Source: Mycobacterium saskatchewanense (lineage in GTDB: Bacteria > Actinomycetota > Actinomycetes > Mycobacteriales > Mycobacteriaceae). From it: 64,000 nucleotides of DNA. The notes below the pieces were generated by a model. It did not search any database. It had not been told where the DNA came from and worked only from the letters and a program-made list of their open reading frames with translations. The stretch's first letter is position 1, and the number at the start of each line of letters is the position of its first letter. The DNA lies in the NCBI RefSeq assembly GCF_010729105.1, contig NZ_AP022573.1, positions 1,488,001 through 1,552,000 of the forward strand, given 5' to 3'. Positions 1-7,607 of the stretch are shown here, one piece after another. A program made the position numbers and the translations under genes.

Positions 1-229
1 GGGCGATGATCCGTTCATCGGTGCTGGCGGGTGTGCTGCGCTGATCGCCGGTGAGCACCGTGATACTCACGGCATCGGCGTCAGGAATCGCCCGCGCCGC
101 GGTCTCCGCGACCCGCGCCAGCACGTCGTTCAACGGCTCCTCGGCGGCGAAGACGTCGCGCAGGTCGCCGATGGCCTCTGCTGTGGCATCGAGCCGCCTT
201 AACGGATCTGGCCGTTCAGCACTCGTCAT
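1..229 (-). CDS. GAF-domain sensor/regulator, N-terminal part only
   Basis: The gene runs off the left edge, so only about 76 N-terminal residues are visible. The protein starts MTSAERPDPLRRLDATAEAI and continues with an acidic helix (residues about 18-35). A stretch of the form VAETAARAIPDADAVSITVL follows, typical of the start of a GAF domain as found in mycobacterial GAF and GAF-ANTAR regulators. The ATG overlaps the stop of the upstream small gene as ATGA, which suggests translational coupling. The output domain (ANTAR, kinase or phosphatase) lies outside the window, so the exact role is open. Confidence 0.6.
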   Translation of the reverse strand, partial: MTSAERPDPLRRLDATAEAIGDLRDVFAAEEPLNDVLARVAETAARAIPDADAVSITVLTGDQRSTPASTDERIIA

Positions 230-594
230 AGACCCCCGGTTTCTGCTTTCACCAGGTCATGGCGAGCGCTGGCATGTCCGATTCTAACGACCCGTCGCAT
301 AGCCAACCGCTGATGCCGACCCCTCCTGCCCCGCGTGACCACACTTCGCACCGCCAGCAGCTTGTTCGGATCGATGTCGTCGCCGTCTGCCGGCCAGATC
401 CGTGAGGGTTTTACGCCACCATCAATCGCCGGCAGGATAGATCCCGGGCGAGGGTTGTCGCGCAACTGCGGCGCGGCCGGTGTTCCGATGTCGAGCGCCT
501 GGTCGATGCTGATGTATCCGGTCACGATCGAGCCCACGACGAGGAGGCCACCGGGATCGATGGCATCGAAAATGTAGGCGTCGGAGCCGGCCAA
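226..594 (-). CDS. Small hypothetical protein coupled to the GAF gene
   Basis: About 122 residues if the TTG at 592-594 is used; an in-frame stop lies roughly 60 bases upstream and no ATG or GTG is available between. GC-rich third positions and the exact ATGA overlap with the following GAF gene argue that it is translated. The middle part has a hydrophobic stretch (GGLLVVGSIVTGYISI) followed by an acidic, proline-rich segment. I do not recognise a family. It may also be a decayed gene, because the start codon is weak and the C-terminus is arginine-rich and low in structure. Confidence 0.4.
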   Translation of the reverse strand: MAGSDAYIFDAIDPGGLLVVGSIVTGYISIDQALDIGTPAAPQLRDNPRPGSILPAIDGGVKPSRIWPADGDDIDPNKLLAVRSVVTRGRRGRHQRLAMRRVVRIGHASARHDLVKAETGGL

Positions 595-651
595 CGACTT
601 CAGCTGCGCGGGTGGCTTCTGAACGAAGTGTGGCCTTTCCTTCCGTGCGCT

Positions 652-3621
652 TTACGTCGATTCAGAGTTCACGCCAGCACTGCCCGTCCTCCGAAACCGC
701 CTGCGGCGCATCGCTAACATGACTAGCAGGGCCAGTACGGCAAGCACCGGTATCCACGAGATGAGGAACGCCACCGCCAGCCCGATGCCGCGCAGTACCG
801 AAAGCAACGACTGCCAGCCGTGCTCGAGCGCGCCGGCGAAACCGCCGTGCGTCGCAGCGGGTTTGGCCGAGATGTCGACGTTGATGGTCGCGTAGGAGAT
901 TTCGTCACCGAGCGCGGCGCGGCGCGCCCTCAGCGAGTCCAGCTCGGCCTGCCGCTCGGTCAGCGACGACTCCGCGGCGAGCAGGTCGGCAACGTTGCCG
1001 GCCCGGCCCATCAGCTCGAGTAGTCGATTGACCGAAGTTTGTAGGGCTCCGATGCGGGCGTCGAGGTCAACGCGCTGCGCGGTGACGTCGTTGTGGTTGA
1101 TCGACATGGACTCGACAGTCCCGATGTTCTTGGCCTTCACCAGGACCCCGTCGAGCTTGTCCGCGGGGACACGCAGCACGAGCTCCACGGTGGGAGTGGA
1201 TGATCCGGACCGCTCGGACCGCGAATCAACTCGTCCACCCGCCTCGGTGACCGCGCTGACGAGCCGATCGGCCGCCTGGACGGGCTCGGCGACGACCATC
1301 TGCATCGCTCCCGTGGTGACGGTGTCACGCTGGGAGGTGTTGTCCTGCGGCGCTTGTGGTGGCGGCGGAGCCTTGGGTGCCGCGAGCGTGTTCTCGGGCA
1401 TGGGTCCCCGGCCGGGGGGCGCCTCGATTGATCCGGCCGGCTTTCCGCCCACGCCCTGCAACGGCGCGGAGGATCCGTCGCGGCTCAGCGACCAGATCCA
1501 TCCGGCGCCGACCAGCAAGGCTCCCACCAGTGCCAGCGCAATCACGTTGCTCAGCCTGACCATTCGTGCCGCCGGCTTGCCGCGGGGCGCTGTCACCGGC
1601 GTTGTCACCGGCGCCGGCAGCGGGTCCGCCGGGGCAACCGGCGCCGACGCAACCGGCTCGGTGAAGGCGTGGCCGGGGGCCATCGGCTTTCGGGACCGCG
1701 GCACGGCGGCCGGCGCATCGACGTGCCCTCGCATCGGGCCGAAGTCCAATCCGGAGTCCCACCCTGCCGGCGCCTCGACGGGTTGCATGACCCGGTGCCG
1801 CGCCCTCCCCTCCGCGACCGCCCGGCTGTCCACGGCAAGGTATGCCGTGAACCTGCACAGGACGCCGAAGCGCAACGATGTGTCGACGATTCGCTTCGCC
1901 AGGTCCTCCCCGGGAGCCACGGCGTAGCGGTCCTCGAGATCGCGCAGGTGGGTCCGCGCCCACTGAGCGGTTATCGCCGGCGCATCGCGCCGTTGTCCGG
2001 CGACGGTGACCGACCAGTCCGCGCCGTCGCGGGTCGTGCCAAGCACGGCGAGTGACCCGCTCGCGCTTCCGCGATATCGACCGGCCACGACCAGGGGCAC
2101 CCCGGGAAACAGGTCGGGCAGCCGCGCCGGACTCTCGGTGCCCGCGACGGTTGCCAGCCCGCCGGCGCGCAGCGTTAACGAGTGTGCGATCGGCGCGCCG
2201 ATGCGGCGATGGATGGTGTCCATTGCCTCATCGAGGCGGTCCTCGCTTTCCACCAGCTCGCAGCGTCCACCGCCGACACCGGCCAGGCGGCCCAGGAGCC
2301 CGGCGTTGACGGCCTGATCGATGCCCACGGTGTGCACCCGCACCCGTTGCAGGTCCGTCGAGAGTTCACGCAGCAGCTGGTCCTCGTTGCCGACCTGCCC
2401 GTCGGTGACGAGGATGACGACCGCGTCGCGCCCCTGCTCCCCCCGCAACAAGTTGAGCCCTTGCCGAAGCGGCGCAAGCATTTCCGTGCCACCGCGCGCG
2501 TCGACGCGGGCGAGGTGCTCGACGGCCCGGTACCGGTTGCGGTCGCTGGCCTCGACCAAGCCGTCGGGCAGCCCGGCCGGGCGATCGATGCGGTCGTCGA
2601 AGGTCAGCACCGCGAAGCGGTCGGCATCGGTGAGGGTGTCGACGATGCGCGCCGCGGCGCGGCGCGCGGTCACCATCTTCCAACCCCGCATGCTGCCGGA
2701 GCGGTCGAGCAATAGCACCACGTCGCGCGGGCGGGGCGGCGCACTCGACACCGGCGGTAGGACGGTGAGCTGGTAGGTGCCCTCGTCGCCCGTTGCGTCG
2801 GGAACCAGGACGAGCGAGTCGGTGACGCCCTCGGCGCCGTAGCGCAGCCGCAGGACAAAGTCGCGGTCCGCGCGCTCCCCGGGTTGTATTCGCAGCTTGC
2901 CGTCCCCGGCAGACACCGCGTGCAGGCTCGACCACACCTCCGACAGTGTCAGGCCGGCGGGGTCGATGCCGACCTCGATGGCCAGCGGTACCGGGTGCGG
3001 GAAGCCGGGCAACAACACGGGCGGGGTGATCCGCGACGCGTCGGGGACGGCGTCCGTGTCGTCGGCATGACCGTCGCCCACCGCGAGGTCCGTCAGGGCG
3101 GCGCCCGGGATGTACCGCGGCGCAACCACAAGCGGGAAGCGGAAGGTCGCCTCGCCCGCCTCGTAGGCCAGCGGGATGACGATCGTCAGTGCGATGCGGA
3201 CCCGTTCCCCGGGCACGATGTTTCCAACCCGCATGGTGAAGATGTCCGGCCGCTCCTCCTCGGCGATGGAGGCTCGCCGGCCCGACTCGATCGCGTCGTC
3301 GTAGGCCTGTCGGGCGGCTTCGCGCTCGCGCAGCTCGGCCTCGACGGCCCGCCCGTCGGCGGTCATCCGCATCCCGGTGACCGCGCCCCGGTCCGGTAAC
3401 GGGAAGACGTAGGTGGCTTCCAACGGCACGTCGAAGGTGTTGACGAAGTCCTGCGTCAGCTCGACCTGGCTCGTGAGGCCGGTGATCTGCGCTCGAACGT
3501 CGAGGCATGCGAGCGGCAGGTTTCCCCGGTCGGTGCGCAGAGCGCCCAGGCCCGCGTCGTCTTCCCCCACGGCCGCACGGGTCGGCTCGCCCTCGGTCAT
3601 CGCGGTGATGCGGACGGTCAT
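652..3621 (-). CDS. VIT/vWA-domain membrane protein with C-terminal DUF4349
   Basis: 989 residues with three recognisable parts. Residues about 30-170 form a VIT (inter-alpha-trypsin inhibitor N-terminal) domain, with the usual ATYVFPLPDRGAVTGM core. Residues about 295-470 form a von Willebrand A domain with an intact MIDAS: DRSGSM, the threonine in GGTEM and the aspartate in VTDGQ. After a Pro/Ala linker and a transmembrane segment (VIALALVGALLVGAGWIW) comes a DUF4349-like region with a coiled-coil centre (NRLLELMGRAGNVADLL). A last membrane helix and an RRRRFRR tail close the protein. VIT-vWA proteins bind partners through a divalent metal; DUF4349 is usually a separate lipoprotein, so the fusion is notable. 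The start overlaps the stop of the upstream MerR gene by 4 bases. Function is unknown; envelope adhesion or complex assembly is an inference. Confidence 0.8.
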   Translation of the reverse strand: MTVRITAMTEGEPTRAAVGEDDAGLGALRTDRGNLPLACLDVRAQITGLTSQVELTQDFVNTFDVPLEATYVFPLPDRGAVTGMRMTADGRAVEAELREREAARQAYDDAIESGRRASIAEEERPDIFTMRVGNIVPGERVRIALTIVIPLAYEAGEATFRFPLVVAPRYIPGAALTDLAVGDGHADDTDAVPDASRITPPVLLPGFPHPVPLAIEVGIDPAGLTLSEVWSSLHAVSAGDGKLRIQPGERADRDFVLRLRYGAEGVTDSLVLVPDATGDEGTYQLTVLPPVSSAPPRPRDVVLLLDRSGSMRGWKMVTARRAAARIVDTLTDADRFAVLTFDDRIDRPAGLPDGLVEASDRNRYRAVEHLARVDARGGTEMLAPLRQGLNLLRGEQGRDAVVILVTDGQVGNEDQLLRELSTDLQRVRVHTVGIDQAVNAGLLGRLAGVGGGRCELVESEDRLDEAMDTIHRRIGAPIAHSLTLRAGGLATVAGTESPARLPDLFPGVPLVVAGRYRGSASGSLAVLGTTRDGADWSVTVAGQRRDAPAITAQWARTHLRDLEDRYAVAPGEDLAKRIVDTSLRFGVLCRFTAYLAVDSRAVAEGRARHRVMQPVEAPAGWDSGLDFGPMRGHVDAPAAVPRSRKPMAPGHAFTEPVASAPVAPADPLPAPVTTPVTAPRGKPAARMVRLSNVIALALVGALLVGAGWIWSLSRDGSSAPLQGVGGKPAGSIEAPPGRGPMPENTLAAPKAPPPPQAPQDNTSQRDTVTTGAMQMVVAEPVQAADRLVSAVTEAGGRVDSRSERSGSSTPTVELVLRVPADKLDGVLVKAKNIGTVESMSINHNDVTAQRVDLDARIGALQTSVNRLLELMGRAGNVADLLAAESSLTERQAELDSLRARRAALGDEISYATINVDISAKPAATHGGFAGALEHGWQSLLSVLRGIGLAVAFLISWIPVLAVLALLVMLAMRRRRFRRTGSAGVNSEST

Positions 3622-4235
3622 GATGGGCTCCGTTCATCGAGGGATAGCCGGCCTGACAGCAAGCCGCGTTCGGAAAGCAGTTCAAGGAGCGGTCGGGCGG
3701 CCGCATGGATTGCCTGGACGTCGTCGCGGTCGGGCCGGCCGTGGCGGTCGACGGGCAGCATCAGCAGCGCCCCGCCGGGCAGCCGCACGGCGGCCAGCTT
3801 GGTGACAGTGTCATCGCCATTCCCGTCGGTCACCGGTGGGTCGGGAGCGGGTGGATCTGCCCAGAATCGGGGTCGGCGCGCGGACGCGGGCGGCGCCGGC
3901 GCCGCGATGAGTTCCTCGGGAACGGCGGCGACCCGGCGCAGGGTTTCGGTTGTGGCCCCGGCGAGTTCGGCCTGGATCTCGGCGAGCGAATGGCCCTCCG
4001 CCTGGAGGCGTTTGACGGCGACGATCTGCAGGAGGTGCCGGGGGCCGTACATCGCGGTGCGCCCTTGCGTGGCGGGCCTGTCGACCAGACCGGTCGTGGT
4101 GTACCACCGCACGGCCCGCCGATCGGGCAGCTCCCGCACACGCCCGTTGGGTGCGCCCGGGTATGCCGGGGTCGCCAGGCTGGCGGCGACCCGTCGCACC
4201 AGCTCGTCCAGCGTCCACCTCGCCTCGTCGCTCAC
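3618..4235 (-). CDS. MerR-family transcriptional regulator
   Basis: 205 residues from a GTG start. Residues about 30-105 carry a MerR-type winged helix: RAVRWYTTTGLVDRP corresponds to the helix 2/wing region, then YGPRHLLQIVAVKRLQAEGHSLAEIQAEL. The C-terminal half has no cysteine cluster and no multidrug-binding fold I recognise, so the signal is unknown. The gene precedes and overlaps the VIT/vWA gene (ATGA), so both are probably one transcript and the regulator probably controls it. A palindrome pair just upstream of the start is the likely binding site, shared with the divergent lysine-rich gene. Confidence 0.8.
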   Translation of the reverse strand: MSDEARWTLDELVRRVAASLATPAYPGAPNGRVRELPDRRAVRWYTTTGLVDRPATQGRTAMYGPRHLLQIVAVKRLQAEGHSLAEIQAELAGATTETLRRVAAVPEELIAAPAPPASARRPRFWADPPAPDPPVTDGNGDDTVTKLAAVRLPGGALLMLPVDRHGRPDRDDVQAIHAAARPLLELLSERGLLSGRLSLDERSPS

Positions 4236-4245
4236 GAAGCAGATC

Positions 4246-4272
4246 GTGACACTGTCACAGTTACACTGTCAA
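4246..4272. promoter_or_regulatory. Probable MerR operator, two half-related palindromes
   Basis: 4246-4258 is a perfect palindrome, GTGACA-C-TGTCAC. A degenerate second copy, GTTACACTGTCAA, sits at 4260-4272, 14 bases further on. The pair lies 11 bases upstream of the MerR start and upstream of the divergent lysine-rich gene, where an autoregulatory operator would be expected. The assignment to MerR is positional inference. Confidence 0.5.
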
Positions 4273-4354
4273 GGTAGCCTTGATTCGTTTTACGGTCAGA
4301 ACGCCGGGAAAAGGGTATTACTGCGGAACACGGCCGGATAGGGACGGAGGCGAA

Positions 4355-5017
4355 GTGACGACAAACCCCAAGGCGGCAAGTGGTGTTCTATTGCAGTTGC
4401 GGGCGGCACAGCTCGTTATCGCGGCGGCGACGCGTGTGGCGCGGGGGGTGCGTCGGACTTTAGACCTGGGCGAGGGGGCGATTCGACGCCTCGGCATCGC
4501 GGAACGGACGCCGGCATTGCCGGCCGCGGTCAAGCAGCTCGAAAGCGTCCGTGACGGCCACGCGGATTCGGGATTGTCGGGGCAAGGCACCGAAAAGATG
4601 CCCACCGTGGCCGATTCCGGTTCGACGGCCGTGAGTGACAGCGTCGCCGAGAAACCACCGGCCAAGAAAGCACCTGCCAAGAAGGCCCCGGCGAAGGCGC
4701 CCGCAAAGAAAGCAGCAGCGAAGACGCCCGCCAAAAAAGCACCCGCCAAGACGGCGCCCGTCACGGATGCGGCCCCGGACGCGCCCGCGAAAAAGGCACC
4801 GGCCAAGAAGGCACCCGCGAAGAAAGCGCCTCCCGAAAAGGCGCCCGCGAAAAAGGCACCCGCGAAAAAGGCACCGACCAAAAAGGCACCCGCAAAGAAG
4901 ACGCCGGCGAAGAAGGTTAGCGCCTCTCCCGATGGACCGGTCAAGGCGGCACCGGCCAAGAAGGCCGCGAAGAAGACGCCGGGAGCGCCCGCTGCGGGCC
5001 CGAGCGCGGACGGCTAA
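4355..5017 (+). CDS. Lysine/alanine/proline-rich histone H1-like protein
   Basis: 220 residues from the GTG at 4355, chosen because a GGAGG lies 6-10 bases upstream; the longer open frame from 4280 has no ribosome-binding site. Residues 1-75 form an alpha-helical head (LLQLRAAQLVIAAATRVARGV). Residues about 95-215 are a degenerate array of PAKKA units, more than twenty in all. Such tails resemble eukaryotic H1 and the C-terminal part of mycobacterial HupB, and bind DNA by charge. The head lacks the HU fold, so this is not HupB. It is divergent from the MerR gene. A nucleoid or nucleic-acid-binding role is an inference from composition. Confidence 0.75.
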   Translation: MTTNPKAASGVLLQLRAAQLVIAAATRVARGVRRTLDLGEGAIRRLGIAERTPALPAAVKQLESVRDGHADSGLSGQGTEKMPTVADSGSTAVSDSVAEKPPAKKAPAKKAPAKAPAKKAAAKTPAKKAPAKTAPVTDAAPDAPAKKAPAKKAPAKKAPPEKAPAKKAPAKKAPTKKAPAKKTPAKKVSASPDGPVKAAPAKKAAKKTPGAPAAGPSADG

Positions 5018-5097
5018 GCCGGCTGCGACTTCGTGCCCTAGTTAGCTGCGGGATTCAGTTTGCACCACAACAGGTCGAGACATGGCGCCACGCTGGG

Positions 5098-6735
5098 TCA
5101 GGCCGCGATCCCGAGCTCCTGGTTGATCTGCGCGAGGTATCGGGGACCGTCCAGCGTCAACAGCACCCAGTCGTGAATCTGGCCATTGGCCAGGACGAAG
5201 TTCAGGTTTGCATGCTGCGCGACGGCCTCTTGCTGGAGCACCAACACGTCGGCCGACAGGATGTCCATGTTGCCCGAATAGACATACGTCGGCGGCAGTC
5301 CGCTCAAGTTCCCGTACAGCGGACTGACCAGAGGGTTCGTCACGGAAAGGCCGCCGGCCCACGCCCTGCCGATCTGTTGCGCGGGCCCAATCGGCAGCAG
5401 TGGATCCTGGACCAGCGCGATGTTGGGGTTCGTCATCCCCACGTCCAGCCAGGGAGACAGCAGGACCATCGACGCCGGAATGGCCTGGTGGTTGGCCACC
5501 AGTGATTCGACGGCGGCCAGTGCGAGATTGCCGCCCGCCGAGTCGCCGATCACGCTGACGTTCGGGGCCCCGTGGAGGGCGATCTGCGAGGAGATGAGGC
5601 CGGCCATCTGGGGCACTACCGTCCCGGCGGTACCTCCTTGCTGCAACAGCGGGTAGATCGGCACTTCCATGGTCGCACCGGTCTGGTAGGCCATCACCGA
5701 GTAATCGAGCCAGTGGAAGATCGAGGGCGGCAGGATGAACGCCCCACCGTGAATGGCGACCACGTAGTTGCCGGTCGGGTGTGCCGGGGTGATCTGCACG
5801 ACGCTCATTCCGTTGTACGTGGTGAACTGGACCGTCTCCCCCAGCAGCCAGTTCAACAAGGGCGGCGGCGAGTTGCCGAGGACCCAGGACAACGGCGGGA
5901 TGTCGCTGCTGACCAGCGCCAGGAGTGGGGAATTCGGCAGCGAGAGTTGGCCTTCGAGACCGGACAGACTCAGCAGGGGCTTCACCGGCCACAGCGCGAA
6001 TTCTTCCAATCTGGTCGCCAATGACGGTGTGCCGGTGAAGGTCCCGGCCTGGGTGGCCGGGAAGGGCGGAGCGGCCGGTGCGCCGAATATGTCGACGAAG
6101 ATCGTGTTGGCCACCAGGTTGATTTCGTTGGCCAGTGCCGTGGTGGTCTGCTGGACTTCCTGCTGCACGAGGGTCAACCCGTTTCCGACGGCCCTGGCGA
6201 GCTCGCCCGGCAGGTTTTCCAGCGCGCCCGCCCAGGGGCCCAACTGGGCGACCGTCGCCGACGCGCTGGTGTAATACGCGCTCATGACCGCGACGTCGTG
6301 CGCCCACATCTCCTCGTACCCGGCCTCGGCGGCCGCGATCGCGGGGGCGTTCTGCCCGAACAGGTTCGAGGCCACCAGCGACACCAGCCGGCCGCGGTTG
6401 CCCGTCACCACCTCCGGGTCCACGATGGTCGCAGCCGCGGCCTCGAAGGCGGCGGCCGCCGCCCGGGCCTGGGCAGCCGACCGCTCGGCCTGCGCGGCCG
6501 CCTCGCCCAACCAGTCGACATACCGGGCGACCGCGTTCGTCATGGCGGCCGACGCGGGGCCTTGCCAGGCCTGAGCCGCCAGGTCCGCCGTGACGGAATT
6601 GAACGCATTTGCAGCCGAGCTCAGTTCACTGCCGATCCCGTCCCATGCCGCCGCCGCCTCCAACATCGGCGCCGAACCCGGTCCGTCAAGCAGCAGAACA
6701 GAATTGACCTCAGGCGGCCACACCGCAAAGCTCAC
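5098..6735 (-). CDS. lipY: PPE-domain triacylglycerol lipase (LipY, PPE type)
   Basis: 545 residues, GTG start. Residues 1-175 are a PPE domain: PPE at 7-9 and WQG at 57-59. Residues about 225-545 match LipY nearly word for word in the parts I remember from M. tuberculosis (LWPVKPLLSLS, SDIPPLSW, GNSPPPLLN, QITPAHPTG). The hormone-sensitive-lipase signature is intact: oxyanion HGGAF at 329-333, nucleophile Ser399 in GDSAGG, a late aspartate in the SGNMD region, and histidine in QIHDW. LipY hydrolyses stored triacylglycerol and is exported by ESX-5. In M. tuberculosis the leader is PE; here it is PPE, as known for M. marinum. The gene is transcribed alone, convergent with the lysine-rich gene. 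Confidence 0.9.
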   Translation of the reverse strand: MSFAVWPPEVNSVLLLDGPGSAPMLEAAAAWDGIGSELSSAANAFNSVTADLAAQAWQGPASAAMTNAVARYVDWLGEAAAQAERSAAQARAAAAAFEAAAATIVDPEVVTGNRGRLVSLVASNLFGQNAPAIAAAEAGYEEMWAHDVAVMSAYYTSASATVAQLGPWAGALENLPGELARAVGNGLTLVQQEVQQTTTALANEINLVANTIFVDIFGAPAAPPFPATQAGTFTGTPSLATRLEEFALWPVKPLLSLSGLEGQLSLPNSPLLALVSSDIPPLSWVLGNSPPPLLNWLLGETVQFTTYNGMSVVQITPAHPTGNYVVAIHGGAFILPPSIFHWLDYSVMAYQTGATMEVPIYPLLQQGGTAGTVVPQMAGLISSQIALHGAPNVSVIGDSAGGNLALAAVESLVANHQAIPASMVLLSPWLDVGMTNPNIALVQDPLLPIGPAQQIGRAWAGGLSVTNPLVSPLYGNLSGLPPTYVYSGNMDILSADVLVLQQEAVAQHANLNFVLANGQIHDWVLLTLDGPRYLAQINQELGIAA

Positions 6736-7009
6736 TACCGCTCCCCCTCGATCTGCACGTCAGCGGGCATTGGAAGCAACGTACATCTTTCACGTGTTGC
6801 AAGAAGAGGTTTTTTCGGAGTCGCTTGTCAAGCGCGACACCTGTCCGGCGGCGGTGGCGGTCTCGGCGTTGCAGCGGGCGCCCTCATGCCTGGCAGCGAA
6901 CGTTACGGCCGATTGAACGCGACCTGCATATCCGCGAATTGCCCCTTCCGGAAAGGCGCCGCCGTCATAACATGACCACACCCACTGGCAGACGAACAGG
7001 GGACACCCG

Positions 7010-7237
7010 ATGCGAATGAAACTTGTTGCCATCTCCGCCGCGACCTTCGCGTTGGCTTTCGCTCCTTCAGCGCAGGCCGCGCAAACTCCGTACCACCCAA
7101 TCGTTCCCATGAAGCCCGGCACGCCGGCGACGGTCCAACCATTGGACTGCAACGGCTCGACGGGCGACCACGGCTGCGGCGCCGGGTTCCACTGGCGCAA
7201 CGGCGACCACGGTTGGGCCTGCTACCCCTGCGATTAA
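7010..7237 (+). CDS. Small secreted cysteine-containing protein
   Basis: 75 residues (ATG at 7010; ATG at 7016 is also possible). Residues 1-23 form a clean signal peptide ending APSAQAA. The mature part is about 50 residues with four cysteines (CNGSTGDHGC and CYPC) and two copies of a GDHG turn (STGDHGCG, RNGDHGWA). Two disulfides in the exported form are likely. The family is not one I can name. It lies divergent from lipY across a 270-base gap, so it has its own promoter. Confidence 0.7.
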   Translation: MRMKLVAISAATFALAFAPSAQAAQTPYHPIVPMKPGTPATVQPLDCNGSTGDHGCGAGFHWRNGDHGWACYPCD

Positions 7238-7607
7238 CCGCGACCGCCGCGGTTGATGCCACGGCGCGCCGACCCTCCCGGGTCGTTCATCCTTCGCGGA
7301 CAGTTCAGCGACACTCGAGTCACCGTCGAGAAACTGGGCGTGATCCCGTTGGGTGGACACAGCTGGTCGGGTGGCTTGCGTCGTCTGAGTGAGTCCGCCT
7401 GAGAATTCGATCAGGCCGGTCATACCGATGGCGAGTGGCGACCCAAGCGTGAGAACACTTCGTCACGTGAGACGCGGTGAGTCGATGCCCACAGCCCGGG
7501 AGTGGGCGCATTTCTCGTGGTGAAGCTGCCTTATTGGGTGCGATCATGTCTTCAGTGCCGCCGGCTCGGGGCGGCGTACAGATGACAGGACCACGTTGAG
7601 GCCATCC
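7238..7607. other. Intergenic stretch without a supported gene
   Basis: About 370 bases between the small secreted protein and the LuxR-type regulator. Open frames here are short or antisense extensions of the regulator. I see no tRNA, repeat or clear terminator. Confidence 0.5.

Noticed and set aside
4318..4959. Long AGAFFAGA-like repetitive protein opposite the lysine-rich gene
   Set aside because: It is the mirror of the PAKKA codon repeat; no ribosome-binding site and the plus strand has a clear start.
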